This document shows positions 17,995 through 27,451 of a stretch of DNA of 64,000 bases, piece by piece. Below the pieces are notes generated by a model that saw only the letters and a list, made by a program, of their open reading frames with translations, was not told where the DNA came from and made no database searches. The stretch comes from Aliarcobacter cibarius (lineage in GTDB: Bacteria > Campylobacterota > Campylobacteria > Campylobacterales > Arcobacteraceae), in contig NZ_CP054051.1 in the NCBI RefSeq assembly GCF_013372265.1, positions 1,190,587 through 1,254,586 on the forward strand. Direction: 5' to 3'. Position numbers and translations under genes: made by a program. The first letter of the stretch is position 1. Every line of letters begins with the position of its first letter.

Positions 17995-19795
17995 GATTTG
18001 ATAAATTGTATGTAAAAATATTTTGATTATTTAAATATGATACTTCATATAATATTCCATATTTATCACAGATATTTTTAACCATATTTAATCCCAAACC
18101 TAAGCCTCTTTTCCCTTCATCTTCTCTGTAATTTTTATCAAAAATTCTATCTTTGTTTTTGATTGCATTACCAAATGATTTAAATTCTAAAATTAACTTA
18201 TCATTATTTTTGTAAAGATTTATTGTAATTAATTCATTTTTTGTCGCATATTTTATTGCATTTGAAATATTATTATCTATTATTCTTTCTACTTCTATTT
18301 GGTTAATATTAATAAATATATTATCTTCTATATTTGATTCAATTTCTTTCTTACTAACTTTTGATATCGTTGAAAAAAATCTAATCCTATCTTTTAATAT
18401 ATGAGTTAAATTGATTTTTGCAGCTGCATATTCAAAAGTATCAGATGTTGTTATATAAGCTAAATCTTCATAAGAGTTTGAAAGCATATTAACTGAAGCG
18501 TCGATTTTATCAATAAAAGAGTAAAGAGAGCTATCTTTTTGTAATTTTTTAACCATTTCAGCATTCATCATTATATTTGTAAGAGGTGTTCTTATTTGAT
18601 GAACTGTATCTGCAATAAATCTTTTATTTTCTTTTAAAAGATTTGAATTTAGATTTATCTCATTTGATAATTTTTCATAAAGTTTATTATATATTTTTGA
18701 AATATCAGATAACTCGTCATTTGATAATAAAATTGAATCATCTTCGATTTTTTGTGAATTTATTAGACTTTCTCTTATTGTATTAATAGGCAGTGTAAAA
18801 TATTTTTTAATAAAAATATACATAATAATTAGTAATATTGATATTGTTATTAAAGTTATTAAAAACATATATTCATAATTTTGCATGAACTTTTTTTTAT
18901 CGCTAATATTTATATCTAGTTGCATAATAAAATTTTCAAAACCTAAAATGTTATACATATTATCATCAAAAATATTTATATAAACAGTTTGTATATTTCC
19001 ATTATCTATAATAATTTGTTTATTGTTTTTTAATGTATTTAAAATAAGGTCATCATTTGATTGTTCGAGTGAAAAACGTTTTACAGTTTTAAAAAACTCT
19101 TCCTTATTTTCATAATAATTTTGCAAATCCATTTCATAATAGTAGTATTCGGTGTCATTTTTTCCTACATTATAAATTTTTATTTTTGAATTAAAATTAA
19201 TATTTTCAATTGATAGTGCATAGTTGTTTAGTCTAGTATCTACAAAACCAAGTTCTAGATATTTGCCTTCAATAAGTTTTGAATAGGTATAAAGCTTGTA
19301 TTCCATGTTCATTGAATCAGTTGAAGCAAAATCTGATACATAAATTTTATTATCAATTGATGTTTTATCTAGATAACCTTTTGCATCAGCTGCTATTGAT
19401 AGATTAAATCCTAAATCTTTTGGAAATGTAGTTTTATAAATAGTATAATTTTTGTCTATTAAATAGATTTGAATTTTCATATGATCTTTTAGTTGAAATC
19501 TACTTTTTAATATTTTTTGTAGCTCTTCTAAATCTAAATTTATATTGTTTTTTAAAATATTTAAAGCTTCGTTATGAATGTCATAAAAAAGTTGTTCTTT
19601 CTTTCCAAACTCGACGTTTGCAATATTTATTGATGATAATATCTGTTTTTTATGAATAATTATTTCTTCATTTATATGCTCATTTATATCTTTTTTATAT
19701 TGATGTATATATGAGAAATAGTTTAATACTAAAAATAGAAAAAGTATAGTGGATAAAATAATTTGGAATAAATATATTTTAGTCTTTAATTTCAA
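17984..19795 (-). CDS. Membrane sensor histidine kinase
   Basis: This 603-residue kinase has a first membrane helix near residues 5-27, a periplasmic sensor of about 280 residues, and a second helix near 305-330 (FLITLITISILLIIMYIFI). A HAMP-like linker is followed by the H box FIADTVHQIRTPLTNI (His near 397), N box ERIIDNNISNAIKYA, and a G box region GKRGLGLGLNMVKNI. It overlaps the OmpR-type regulator gene by 17 bp, so the two form a pair. The periplasmic domain resembles a double-Cache/PAS sensor in size; the ligand is unknown. Confidence 0.92.
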   Translation of the reverse strand: MKLKTKIYLFQIILSTILFLFLVLNYFSYIHQYKKDINEHINEEIIIHKKQILSSINIANVEFGKKEQLFYDIHNEALNILKNNINLDLEELQKILKSRFQLKDHMKIQIYLIDKNYTIYKTTFPKDLGFNLSIAADAKGYLDKTSIDNKIYVSDFASTDSMNMEYKLYTYSKLIEGKYLELGFVDTRLNNYALSIENINFNSKIKIYNVGKNDTEYYYYEMDLQNYYENKEEFFKTVKRFSLEQSNDDLILNTLKNNKQIIIDNGNIQTVYINIFDDNMYNILGFENFIMQLDINISDKKKFMQNYEYMFLITLITISILLIIMYIFIKKYFTLPINTIRESLINSQKIEDDSILLSNDELSDISKIYNKLYEKLSNEINLNSNLLKENKRFIADTVHQIRTPLTNIMMNAEMVKKLQKDSSLYSFIDKIDASVNMLSNSYEDLAYITTSDTFEYAAAKINLTHILKDRIRFFSTISKVSKKEIESNIEDNIFININQIEVERIIDNNISNAIKYATKNELITINLYKNNDKLILEFKSFGNAIKNKDRIFDKNYREDEGKRGLGLGLNMVKNICDKYGILYEVSYLNNQNIFTYNLSNLKS

Positions 19796-20444
19796 ATCTG
19801 TATCCTAATCCTCTTTCCATAAAAATGAATTTTTCACCATTATCAAAAACTTTTCTTAAATCATTAATTAATTGTCTAATTGGGTAAGATTCTTTTATCT
19901 CATTTTCCCAAACATAATTTTCAATCATTTCATTAGTAACAGTATTATTTACATTTTGTAATAACAATGAGAGTAATCTTCTTTCTTTTTTTCTAAGTCT
20001 TTTAATAATTCCATCAACAATTAATTCTTCATATTCCATGTCAAAAGAAATTGAATTTGAGATTTTTATAATATTATTTCTATCAAATTTTTTTGACATT
20101 AGCTTATTTATTCTTATATCTAATTCTTCTAGATAAAAAGGCTTTTTAATATAATCATCACAACCACTTTTATAAGCAGTTTTAAAATTTTCTAATTCAA
20201 GAGAGGCAGTAATTATAATAATTGGAGTTTTTGTATCTTTTTGACGAATATATTTTAGTAAATCCAATCCATTTATGTTAGGAATATTAATATCAATGAT
20301 ATATAAATCAAAAACTTTGCTGTCAATAATTTCTATTGCTTTATCGCCATCTTCAAGTGATTCAATGTCATCACCTTTAAATTTAAGATATTCAGCGATT
20401 GTATCGTTTAATGTTATATCATCTTCAATTAATAGAATATTCAT
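19779..20444 (-). CDS. OmpR-family response regulator
   Basis: A 221-residue regulator. The receiver has IEDD near residue 7, phospho-acceptor Asp in DLYIIDINIPNINGL (near 52), Thr in IIITAS (near 79) and Lys in YIKKPF (near 101). The C-terminal winged helix (about 130-218) contains LRKKERRLLSLLLQN and YPIRQLINDLRKVF, which fit the OmpR/PhoB fold. It lies directly upstream of its kinase and 14 bp downstream of a small conserved-looking ORF. Targets are unknown. Confidence 0.93.
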   Translation of the reverse strand: MNILLIEDDITLNDTIAEYLKFKGDDIESLEDGDKAIEIIDSKVFDLYIIDINIPNINGLDLLKYIRQKDTKTPIIIITASLELENFKTAYKSGCDDYIKKPFYLEELDIRINKLMSKKFDRNNIIKISNSISFDMEYEELIVDGIIKRLRKKERRLLSLLLQNVNNTVTNEMIENYVWENEIKESYPIRQLINDLRKVFDNGEKFIFMERGLGYRFEIKD

Positions 20445-20458
20445 AGTTATTTATACTT

Positions 20459-20614
20459 TTAATCATATTTAATTAATGTTCTTACTATATTCCAATTTTT
20501 TAATTTGAGATTCTTAACAATCTTATCATAATTTTTATCGGTTTTGTATATTACAACTACATCAGAATCAATCAATATTGAAACAGAATCAGAATTTAAT
20601 ACATATGGTAGCAT
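20459..20614 (-). CDS. Small ORF (51 aa) leading the two-component operon
   Basis: Reading from ATG at 20614 gives 51 residues: a start MLPYVLNSDSVSILID, then VVVIYKTDKNYDKIV and LKLKNWNIVRTLIKYD. A good ribosome binding site, AAGGA, lies 8 bases before the ATG. The hydrophobic-strand then helix pattern resembles the small N-terminal module (beta strands plus one helix) seen at the start of phage rIIB-like and similar proteins. It ends 14 bp before the response regulator. It may be a small regulator or a leader peptide; function unknown. Confidence 0.6.
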   Translation of the reverse strand: MLPYVLNSDSVSILIDSDVVVIYKTDKNYDKIVKNLKLKNWNIVRTLIKYD

Positions 20615-20793
20615 TATAAAATCCTTATAATTTATAATTGAATTTTAATACTAATTTGTAAGATGAAAGTAATATTTTTCCTAAAGTAATATTTATTTAA
20701 TAAATAAAATTTTAATAAGTTAAGTTCAATTATTGGTTTGTTAGCATAAAATTTAAAAATAAGAATAAGTTTTTAAAACTATAAAGGAAATAG

Positions 20794-21435
20794 GTGATTG
20801 AATTATTTAATAATATTGTTTTAGGATTATTAATATTAGTACCATTAGTAAATCCTGTATCAACAGTTGCGTTGTTTATTATATTATCTTCAAATATGAC
20901 GAAACAAGCTAAAGATAGACAAGCATTACTTGCATCAATTTATGTATTTTTTATAATCGTACTATCATTTTATTTTGGACAATTTATTATGAGGACTTTT
21001 GGTATTTCAATTCCGGGACTTAGAATTGCAGGTGGATTGATAGTTGCTTATATTGGTTTTAGAATGTTATTTATTGCAAAAAAAGTTCATGATGGGCAAA
21101 ATGAAGAATCTGAAAATATTGCTTTTGTTCCAATTGCAATGCCAACTACCGCAGGTCCAGGAACGATTGCTATGGTTATTAGTGCCGCATCAACTGTAAG
21201 TAGTGGTCAAATTGACACACCTGATTGGATTATACATGTATCATCTATAGTTGTTCCTCTTTTATTGAGTATTATTTTGTGGTTAAGTTTAAGAAGCGCA
21301 GATTCAATTATGAAATTAATTGGAGAAAATGGAGTAGATGCAATATCTAAAATAATGGGTTTTTTACTTGTTTGTATGGGAACTCAATTTATTATAAATG
21401 GAGTAAAAGAAATAATTATTAATTTTCCAAATTAA
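20794..21435 (+). CDS. MarC-family (UPF0056) integral membrane protein
   Basis: This 213-residue protein has six predicted membrane helices and the family's LVNPVSTVALFI start, RIAGGLIVAYIGFRML, and AMPTTAGPGTIAMVI blocks, with a C-terminal GFLLVCMGTQFIINGV. MarC proteins are inner-membrane proteins of unsettled function; they are not established multidrug exporters. The start is GTG at 20794 after AAAGGAAATAG. It is the last intact gene before the IS-scarred region. Confidence 0.93.
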   Translation: MIELFNNIVLGLLILVPLVNPVSTVALFIILSSNMTKQAKDRQALLASIYVFFIIVLSFYFGQFIMRTFGISIPGLRIAGGLIVAYIGFRMLFIAKKVHDGQNEESENIAFVPIAMPTTAGPGTIAMVISAASTVSSGQIDTPDWIIHVSSIVVPLLLSIILWLSLRSADSIMKLIGENGVDAISKIMGFLLVCMGTQFIINGVKEIIINFPN

Positions 21436-21447
21436 GGTGACGTACAA

Positions 21448-21530
21448 ATAAATAAAATTATCGATAATTATAAAACAATAGGTCTCATAAAAGATGATGT
21501 TAATGTAGATGATTTTTTTATTTCAGCATA
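21448..21530 (+). pseudogene. Degraded coding-like fragment upstream of the insertion sequence
   Basis: After marC a short frame reads QINKIIDNYKTIGLIKDD and continues VNVDDFF before a stop at about 21529-21531; more stops follow. It has no start codon but a ribosome-binding-like AAGGTGA before it. It has protein-like composition and may be the start of the gene whose C-terminal integrase half survives at 22945, or another casualty of the insertion. I cannot prove which. Confidence 0.35.
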
Positions 21531-21584
21531 GTAAATAATAAAGTTAAAAAATTTTGAAAGAAGTAAAAATGGATCCAAAAAAAA

Positions 21585-21880
21585 GGCTTAATTAAAAAAA
21601 ATGGGGTCTGAATTATTCTTTTTTCTTATAGCTAACTAAGTAATCATCAACAATCTTTAACTTCAAACTTTTACTCAAACCTCTATGTATTTTTATTAAT
21701 ATTTTCAATGGAGAAAATACTCCACCCTCAATTAAATTTGTTGTATTTGAAAGATTTAATTTCTTATAATTTTTATAGGTAAAAAGATATGGTAAATTAT
21801 TTCTAATACTACGATAAGCAGCTACAAGTTTTTTATGAGTATATGAACTTTTTTGACTATCAGGATGAATAGTAATTTCA
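21585..21880. repeat. 296-bp inverted fragment of the adjacent insertion sequence
   Basis: This stretch, including a complete 28-base terminal repeat at 21585-21612, is the reverse complement of the right end of the neighbouring IS (22649-22944). It contains the last 90 or so codons of the transposase on the minus strand. It stops exactly where the full IS begins at 21881. The two arms could fold on each other. Confidence 0.85.
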
Positions 21881-22944
21881 GGCTTAATTAAAAAAAATGG
21901 GGTCTGAAAAGTTAAGCTAGCTTCGATACTATGGTTGTTTAAAAAGGATTATCTACAGATGTCTGTAAAAAAATAGTAAAATATGTCCAAAATGCTTATC
22001 AAAAAACACAAAAAAGATTGGTAAAAGAAATGAAATTCAACGTTATCAATGTAATAATTGTGGTAAAAAATTTCAATCAAAAAGAAGACCTGAAAAACTA
22101 GAAAATTCTCTTTTCAAAGAGTATGTTTATCATAGACAAACTTTACAAGATTTAGCTACTAAATACAATAAATCTATCCAATGGGTTCATTATAAAATTA
22201 AAGAATATCTTCCTATTGCAAAGGTACATAATCCAAGAGCAGTAAATTTAATATGTGATGCAACTTTCTATGGTAAGAGAAAAGATAAGTTGGGTACTTT
22301 AGTTTTTATGGATAGTATCACTCATGAGATATTAATTTGGAAACATATACAAACAGAAAGAGTAGATGATTATAAATACTTACTTGTTGAATTATTGAAT
22401 CTAGGATATACAATTTTATCTGTAACAATATATGGTAAGAGAGGTGTTAACAGCGTATTTAAAGATTATCCAGTACAAATGTGTCATTTCCATCAGAAAC
22501 GTATTATTCAAAGATATATAACATTACATCCAAAACTAGAAGCTAGCCAAGAGTTAAAGAAAATTATGACTAGATTAAAATATAGTGATGAGAATAGATT
22601 TACAAAAGCATTGGATATTTGGTATATAAAATATAAATCTTTTTTAGATGAAATTACTATTCATCCTGATAGTCAAAAAAGTTCATATACTCATAAAAAA
22701 CTTGTAGCTGCTTATCGTAGTATTAGAAATAATTTACCATATCTTTTTACCTATAAAAATTATAAGAAATTAAATCTTTCAAATACAACAAATTTAATTG
22801 AGGGTGGAGTATTTTCTCCATTGAAAATATTAATAAAAATACATAGAGGTTTGAGTAAAAGTTTGAAGTTAAAGATTGTTGATGATTACTTAGTTAGCTA
22901 TAAGAAAAAAGAATAATTCAGACCCCATTTTTTTTAATTAAGCC
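21881..22944 (+). mobile_element. Insertion sequence with 28-bp perfect terminal inverted repeats (IS256-like, zinc-ribbon transposase)
   Basis: The element is bounded by identical 28-base inverted repeats at 21881-21908 and 22917-22944, beginning GGCTTAATT. Its length is 1064 bp with one transposase gene. No target duplication is evident: the left flank is an inverted fragment of the same IS and the right flank is a truncated integrase. This suggests local transposition followed by adjacent rearrangement. Confidence 0.85.
21959..22916 (+). pseudogene. Transposase of the IS, damaged (zinc ribbon + MULE/IS256-like DDE core)
   Basis: From 21984 an open frame encodes a zinc ribbon (CPKC, then CNNC), a helix-turn-helix, and a transposase core with CDATFYGKR (first Asp), CHFHQK and NLIEGG (Glu). 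Two lesions are visible. The natural ATG at 21959 runs into a stop because of small indels in the A-rich start region. The second catalytic position reads TIYGKRG where relatives in this fold have Asp before GKRG. The longest frame with a start is only 22290-22916 (TTG). The copy is therefore probably inactive unless rescued in trans. Confidence 0.75.
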
Positions 22945-23265
22945 GAAACTGGTAATAATAAATATTTATTGTTATCAAGTTTTAATAAGCCTTTCTATTC
23001 TCACGATATCATCGCTAAAAGGTTTAAAGAGCTTTTGATGGACATAAATATTAAAGAAAGAAAACTATATAATCTAAGACATACATTTGCAAGTATGATG
23101 ATTAGTCAAGGTCAAAATATTCTTTGGGTTTCAAGAATGTTAGGGCATAAAGATATATCAATAACATTAAAAGTTTATACAAAATTCATAAAAGAAAATG
23201 ATGATGAAAGATTGAATAATTTATCTAAGATTGTTCCTTTTTTTGTCCCTTTTTTAAATAAATAA
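22945..23265 (+). pseudogene. Tyrosine integrase, C-terminal fragment truncated by the IS
   Basis: The frame runs straight out of the IS end and encodes about 106 residues of a tyrosine recombinase catalytic domain: FYSHDIIAKRFKELL, then KLYNLRHTFASMMI with the conserved Arg, GHKDISITLKVYTKF with the His and the nucleophilic Tyr. The first Arg and the DNA-binding N-terminus are absent. It is a relic of a genomic island or prophage that once used this locus. Confidence 0.85.
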
Positions 23266-23297
23266 ACTAAGAAGTACTATTTTAAGGGGTTTATATA

Positions 23298-23663
23298 ATG
23301 CAAATAAGAGTTTATTACGAAGATACAGATTGTGGAGATATGGTTTATCACTCAAATTATTTAAATTTTTGTGAAAGAGCAAGAAGTGAACTTTTTTTTA
23401 AAAAAGGTTTACTTCCTCATTCAAATAGTGAATTTTTTGTAGTTAAATCATGTAAAGCAAACTGGATAAAATCTGCGAAATTTGCAGATATTTTGGATAT
23501 AAATACTAGATTAATAGAAAAAAAAGCTGCTTCAATTATTATGAAACAAGAAATTTTTAGACAAAATGAGCTTATTTTTGAAGCGGAGTTCAAGTTAGCA
23601 TTTTTAAAAAGTGGAAAACCAGCAAAAATTCCATCAAAGATATTTGAAATTTTGGAGAATTAA
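23298..23663 (+). CDS. ybgC: Acyl-CoA thioesterase, YbgC/4HBT hot-dog family
   Basis: This 121-residue hot-dog protein has the YbgC signature YYEDTDCGDMVYHSNYLNFCERARSE, abbreviated here to its key residues: Asp14 region and the HSNYL turn. YbgC thioesterases hydrolyse short or medium acyl-CoA and are linked to the Tol-Pal or phospholipid machinery in other proteobacteria; no tol genes are adjacent here. ATG follows AAGGGG. The next gene starts 2 bp on. Confidence 0.9.
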   Translation: MQIRVYYEDTDCGDMVYHSNYLNFCERARSELFFKKGLLPHSNSEFFVVKSCKANWIKSAKFADILDINTRLIEKKAASIIMKQEIFRQNELIFEAEFKLAFLKSGKPAKIPSKIFEILEN

Positions 23664-23665
23664 GA

Positions 23666-24133
23666 ATGAAAAAGATTTTACTTATACTATTTTTTGTATT
23701 GAATTTATATTCAAATGAAGCATACATTTTACCTGAAGATTCTAATTATCTAAAAGAAAAAATTAGATATGAGATTTTAACTTCAAAAGAATCTATATTT
23801 GTTGCTATGTATAATTTTTCGTACAAAAGTATTGCAAAAGATTTGATTAAAGCCTCTAAAAATGGTACAAAAATTACAGTTTTACTAGATAAAACAAAAG
23901 TAGAAGAAGATGATGAAGTTTATAATATGCTAATAGAGGCAAATATAAATGTTATTTTGGTTGAAGATAAAAAAATGCATTTAAAAATGATGCTTTTTGA
24001 TAATAAGCTAGCACTAATTGGAAGTTTGAATTTCACAAAAAAATCTTTTGAAGAGAATATAGATATGGCATATTTTATTAAAGATTGGAAATTAGTTGGA
24101 AAATTAAAAGATTTTGTAGCAAAGTTTGAATAA
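23666..24133 (+). CDS. Secreted phospholipase D-like nuclease
   Basis: A 155-residue protein with a signal peptide (about 1-17, cleaved near SNEA). A single HKD motif, HLKMMLFDNKLALIGSLNFT (His near 113, Lys, Asp, then GS..N), places it in the Nuc/PLD-like single-domain family that dimerises to complete the active site. Such periplasmic endonucleases degrade DNA without metal. It is probably co-transcribed with ybgC and followed by an M48 protease gene. Confidence 0.85.
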   Translation: MKKILLILFFVLNLYSNEAYILPEDSNYLKEKIRYEILTSKESIFVAMYNFSYKSIAKDLIKASKNGTKITVLLDKTKVEEDDEVYNMLIEANINVILVEDKKMHLKMMLFDNKLALIGSLNFTKKSFEENIDMAYFIKDWKLVGKLKDFVAKFE

Positions 24134-24166
24134 AATATATACTTAAATTTTATTAAAGGATTAATT

Positions 24167-25384
24167 TTGTTACAATTTTTTGTTATAGCATATTGTTTAT
24201 ATTTTTTCTTTACAATTTATACATCTTTTATGCAAATTGGTTTTGTAAAAGATAGTATGAAAAAAAGAGCAGTTATTTTAAGTACTAAAAAATATTATGA
24301 GGCTGCAAATTATAGTATTGATAAAGAAAAATTAGCAATTGTTAGTACATTTTTTGATTTTATTATATTTGTTTTTTGGTTGGGGTTTGGACTTAAATTT
24401 TTGGATAGTCAAATAGTAACTGATTCACAAATTCTAAAAGCTGTTATTTTTATAAACCTTTTCATAGTCGTAAATTATATTTTTACTTTACCATTTTCAC
24501 TTTATCAAACTTTTAAATTAGATAAAAAATATGGTTTTTCAAATATGACACCAGCTTTATATTTAAAAGATACTATAAAATCTGCTTTACTTACGCTTAT
24601 TTTTGGTTCATTAGTAGTTGCTGGAATTTCATATATCATTTTAAATTTTCCTTTTTGGTGGATTTTTGGATTTATCTTTATTTTTGCTGTTATTATTTTA
24701 ATAAACATGCTTTATCCAGTTATTAGAGATAAAATGTTTGATAAATTTGAAAAATTAAAAGACAGTGTTCTAGAAGAAAAAATCAATAATCTTTTAAAAG
24801 AAGTTGGATTTAAAAGTAGTGGAGTATTTAGCGTTGATGCAAGTAAAAGAGATAGTAGATTAAATGCTTATTTTGGAGGACTTGGAAGTACAAAAAGAGT
24901 TGTTTTATTTGATACATTGGTTGAAAAATTAACACATAATGAACTTCTTGCTGTTTTAGGTCATGAATTAGGACATTTTAAAAATGGTGATATTTTAAAA
25001 AATATAGGAATTATCGGGTTAGTAATGTTTATATTTTTTGCAATTTTTGGAAATTTAAATGAAGAGTTATTTTTAAGTCTTGGATTAAATAGTGAACCAT
25101 CATCAATCATTGCAATATTTTTGATATTTTCACCAGCTCTTAGCTTTTTCTTGATGCCTTTAATCTCATTAATTTCAAGACACAATGAATATGCAGCTGA
25201 TAGTTTTGGTTCAAATTTATCAAGTAAAGAAGATTTAGTAAATGCTTTATTAAAACTTGCAAATGAAAATAAATCTTTTCCTCATTCACATAAACTTTAT
25301 ATCTTTTTCTACTATTCACATCCACCTTTGATTGAGAGATTCAAAGAGCTTGGATACGATGTTGAAAAAGAGAAATTTATATGA
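24167..25384 (+). CDS. M48 family (Ste24-type) membrane zinc protease
   Basis: This 405-residue protein has several membrane helices and the zinc motif HELGHFKNGD (near residues 265-274) with a downstream Glu in NEYAADSFG (near 341). It resembles the Ste24/CAAX-protease-1 group, including the N-terminal multi-helix region. The start is TTG at 24167 behind AAAGGA. It probably degrades or processes membrane proteins. It overlaps rmuC by 4 bp. Confidence 0.92.
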   Translation: MLQFFVIAYCLYFFFTIYTSFMQIGFVKDSMKKRAVILSTKKYYEAANYSIDKEKLAIVSTFFDFIIFVFWLGFGLKFLDSQIVTDSQILKAVIFINLFIVVNYIFTLPFSLYQTFKLDKKYGFSNMTPALYLKDTIKSALLTLIFGSLVVAGISYIILNFPFWWIFGFIFIFAVIILINMLYPVIRDKMFDKFEKLKDSVLEEKINNLLKEVGFKSSGVFSVDASKRDSRLNAYFGGLGSTKRVVLFDTLVEKLTHNELLAVLGHELGHFKNGDILKNIGIIGLVMFIFFAIFGNLNEELFLSLGLNSEPSSIIAIFLIFSPALSFFLMPLISLISRHNEYAADSFGSNLSSKEDLVNALLKLANENKSFPHSHKLYIFFYYSHPPLIERFKELGYDVEKEKFI

Positions 25385-26556
25385 TTTTAGAGTTTGAAAG
25401 TACAAACTTTTATTTAATAGTCGCAATTATTTTTATAGTTTTTGTGGCTATTTTGTTTTTTGTAACTGAAAAATATAAATCAAAAATAAAAACTTTAGAG
25501 TTAGAAAAAGAGTTTTTAGAAACTTCTTTAGCACAAAACAGAGAAAATCAAAATATCCTAAAAATGGAAATAGAGAATATTACTTCAAAAATTTTTGAAG
25601 AAAATTCAAAAAAATCAAATCAAAATATAAATCAAATTTTAGAACCATTTAAATCGCAATTAAATATATTTGGTAATAGAGTAAATGAAGTTTTTACGGA
25701 AGAAACTAAACAAAGAGTATCTCTTTTAACAGAGATAAAAAATCTAAAAGAATTAAATAATCAAATATCAAATGATGCAAATAATCTTGCAAATGCACTA
25801 AAAGGACAAAGTAAAATTCAAGGGGATTGGGGAGAGATGATTTTAGAATCTATTCTAAAGCAATCGGGACTTAGAAAAGATTTAGAGTATAAAGTTCAAA
25901 ATTCATATAAAAATAGTGAAGGACAAACTTTAAGACCTGATGTAATAGTTCATCTTCCTACAAATAAAGATGTTATTATTGATTCAAAACTCTCTTTAAA
26001 TTCTTATATTGATTATTTCAATAGTAAAGATGAAGGTGAAAAAAAAGAGCATATAAATAGATTAATTTTTTCTATTAAAAATCATATAAAAGATCTTAGC
26101 TCTAAAAAATATGAGAGTTTAGAATCTCTTAGGACTTTAGATTTTGTTTTGATGTTTGTTCCAATTGAAGGTGCATTTTCACTTTTAATGTCGCAAAATA
26201 ATACTATTTTTGAAACTGCATTAAAATCGAATATAGTAATAGTTTCTCCAACAACACTTTATTCAAGTTTAAAAGTAATAGAAAATCTTTGGCAAGATAA
26301 TAGACAAAGTGAAAATGCTAAAGAGATATCAAAACAGGCGGCTGATTTATATGATAAATTTGTTGGTTTTTTAAATGATTTTGAAGAGATTGGAAAAAGT
26401 ATAGATAAAAGTAAAGATTCTTATGAAAAAGCTATAAATAAATTAAGTAGTGGAAGAGGAAACTTAATATCTAGAAGTCAAAAATTTTTAGATTTAGGTG
26501 TAAAACCAACAAAATTGATTGATAATAAGTTTATTAAAGAGGAATATGAGTTATGA
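25381..26556 (+). CDS. rmuC: DNA recombination protein RmuC
   Basis: This 391-residue protein has an N-terminal membrane anchor (about 8-28), a coiled coil (about 30-130), and a nuclease-like domain with GDWGEMILESIL, LRPDVIVHLP and DVIIDSKLSL, the last two giving the PD-(D/E)xK-type acid and Lys. RmuC limits inversions and rearrangements between short inverted repeats. ATG overlaps the previous stop, and the next gene overlaps its own. Confidence 0.95.
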   Translation: MILEFESTNFYLIVAIIFIVFVAILFFVTEKYKSKIKTLELEKEFLETSLAQNRENQNILKMEIENITSKIFEENSKKSNQNINQILEPFKSQLNIFGNRVNEVFTEETKQRVSLLTEIKNLKELNNQISNDANNLANALKGQSKIQGDWGEMILESILKQSGLRKDLEYKVQNSYKNSEGQTLRPDVIVHLPTNKDVIIDSKLSLNSYIDYFNSKDEGEKKEHINRLIFSIKNHIKDLSSKKYESLESLRTLDFVLMFVPIEGAFSLLMSQNNTIFETALKSNIVIVSPTTLYSSLKVIENLWQDNRQSENAKEISKQAADLYDKFVGFLNDFEEIGKSIDKSKDSYEKAINKLSSGRGNLISRSQKFLDLGVKPTKLIDNKFIKEEYEL

Positions 26557-27443
26557 AATGGGAAGATAATAGAAGAAGCTCAAATGTAGAAGATAGACGG
26601 GATGAAACTCAGAACTTTGGATCTAGAACAAGTGGAGGCTCAATTTTAAGTCTTTTGCCTCTTATTAGAACTCTTTTAGGAACAAAAATTGGAAGAATTA
26701 TTCTAATTATAGGAGTTCTTTTATATTTTGTATTTGGAATAAATCCTTTATCTCTTATTGATGGAGGAGTTTCTACTCAAACAAATCAAACTAAAGTTGT
26801 AAATAAACAAATTGATGATAGACAAGCAGAGTTTGTAAGTGTTGTTTTAGCACAAACAGAAGATATTTGGAGAGAAGTTTTAAGAAAAAATGGTCTATCT
26901 TATAGTGATGCTAAACTTGTACTTTTTAGAGGAGCTGTAAATAGTGGTTGTGGATTTGCTTCTTCTCAAGTTGGACCTTTTTATTGTCCATTAGATAAAA
27001 AAGTATATCTAGATTTATCATTTTTTGATGAGTTAGCAAGAAAGTATAAAGCTCCTGGTGAATTTGCACAAGCATATGTTGTAGCACATGAAATAGGGCA
27101 TCATGTTCAGAATTTATTAGGAACTTTAAATAAAGTAGAAAAAGCAAAAAATTCTCTTTCAAAAAATGAACAAAATGTTTTACAAGTAAAAGTTGAATTG
27201 CAAGCTGATTGCTATTCTGGAATTTGGGCATACTATTCAAAAAAAATGTTTGGTTCAATAGAAGAGGGTGATTTAGAAGCTGGATTAAGAGCAGCTAGTG
27301 CTATTGGAGATGATACCTTGCAAAAACAATCACAAGGATATGTTGTACCTGATTCATTTACTCATGGAAGTTCACAGCAAAGAATGGAAGCTTTAAAAAA
27401 AGGATTTTATAGTGGAGATTTAAAAACTTGTGCTATAAATTAA
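26553..27443 (+). CDS. Neutral zinc metallopeptidase, YpfJ/KPN_02809 family
   Basis: This 296-residue protein has one membrane helix (about 50-70), a long linker, and the zinc site VVAHEIGHHVQNLLG (about residues 179-193) with ELQADCYSG as the third ligand region. Its length and N-terminal MKWEDNRRSSNVEDRR match the YpfJ family. Its peptidase substrates are unknown. It overlaps rmuC by 4 bp and ends before a terminator shared with the opposing EamA transporter gene. Confidence 0.93.
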   Translation: MKWEDNRRSSNVEDRRDETQNFGSRTSGGSILSLLPLIRTLLGTKIGRIILIIGVLLYFVFGINPLSLIDGGVSTQTNQTKVVNKQIDDRQAEFVSVVLAQTEDIWREVLRKNGLSYSDAKLVLFRGAVNSGCGFASSQVGPFYCPLDKKVYLDLSFFDELARKYKAPGEFAQAYVVAHEIGHHVQNLLGTLNKVEKAKNSLSKNEQNVLQVKVELQADCYSGIWAYYSKKMFGSIEEGDLEAGLRAASAIGDDTLQKQSQGYVVPDSFTHGSSQQRMEALKKGFYSGDLKTCAIN

Positions 27444-27451
27444 AAAATACT

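Noticed and set aside
21585-21880. Minus-strand transposase fragment as a gene
   Set aside because: It is an inverted, promoterless copy of the last part of the adjacent transposase.
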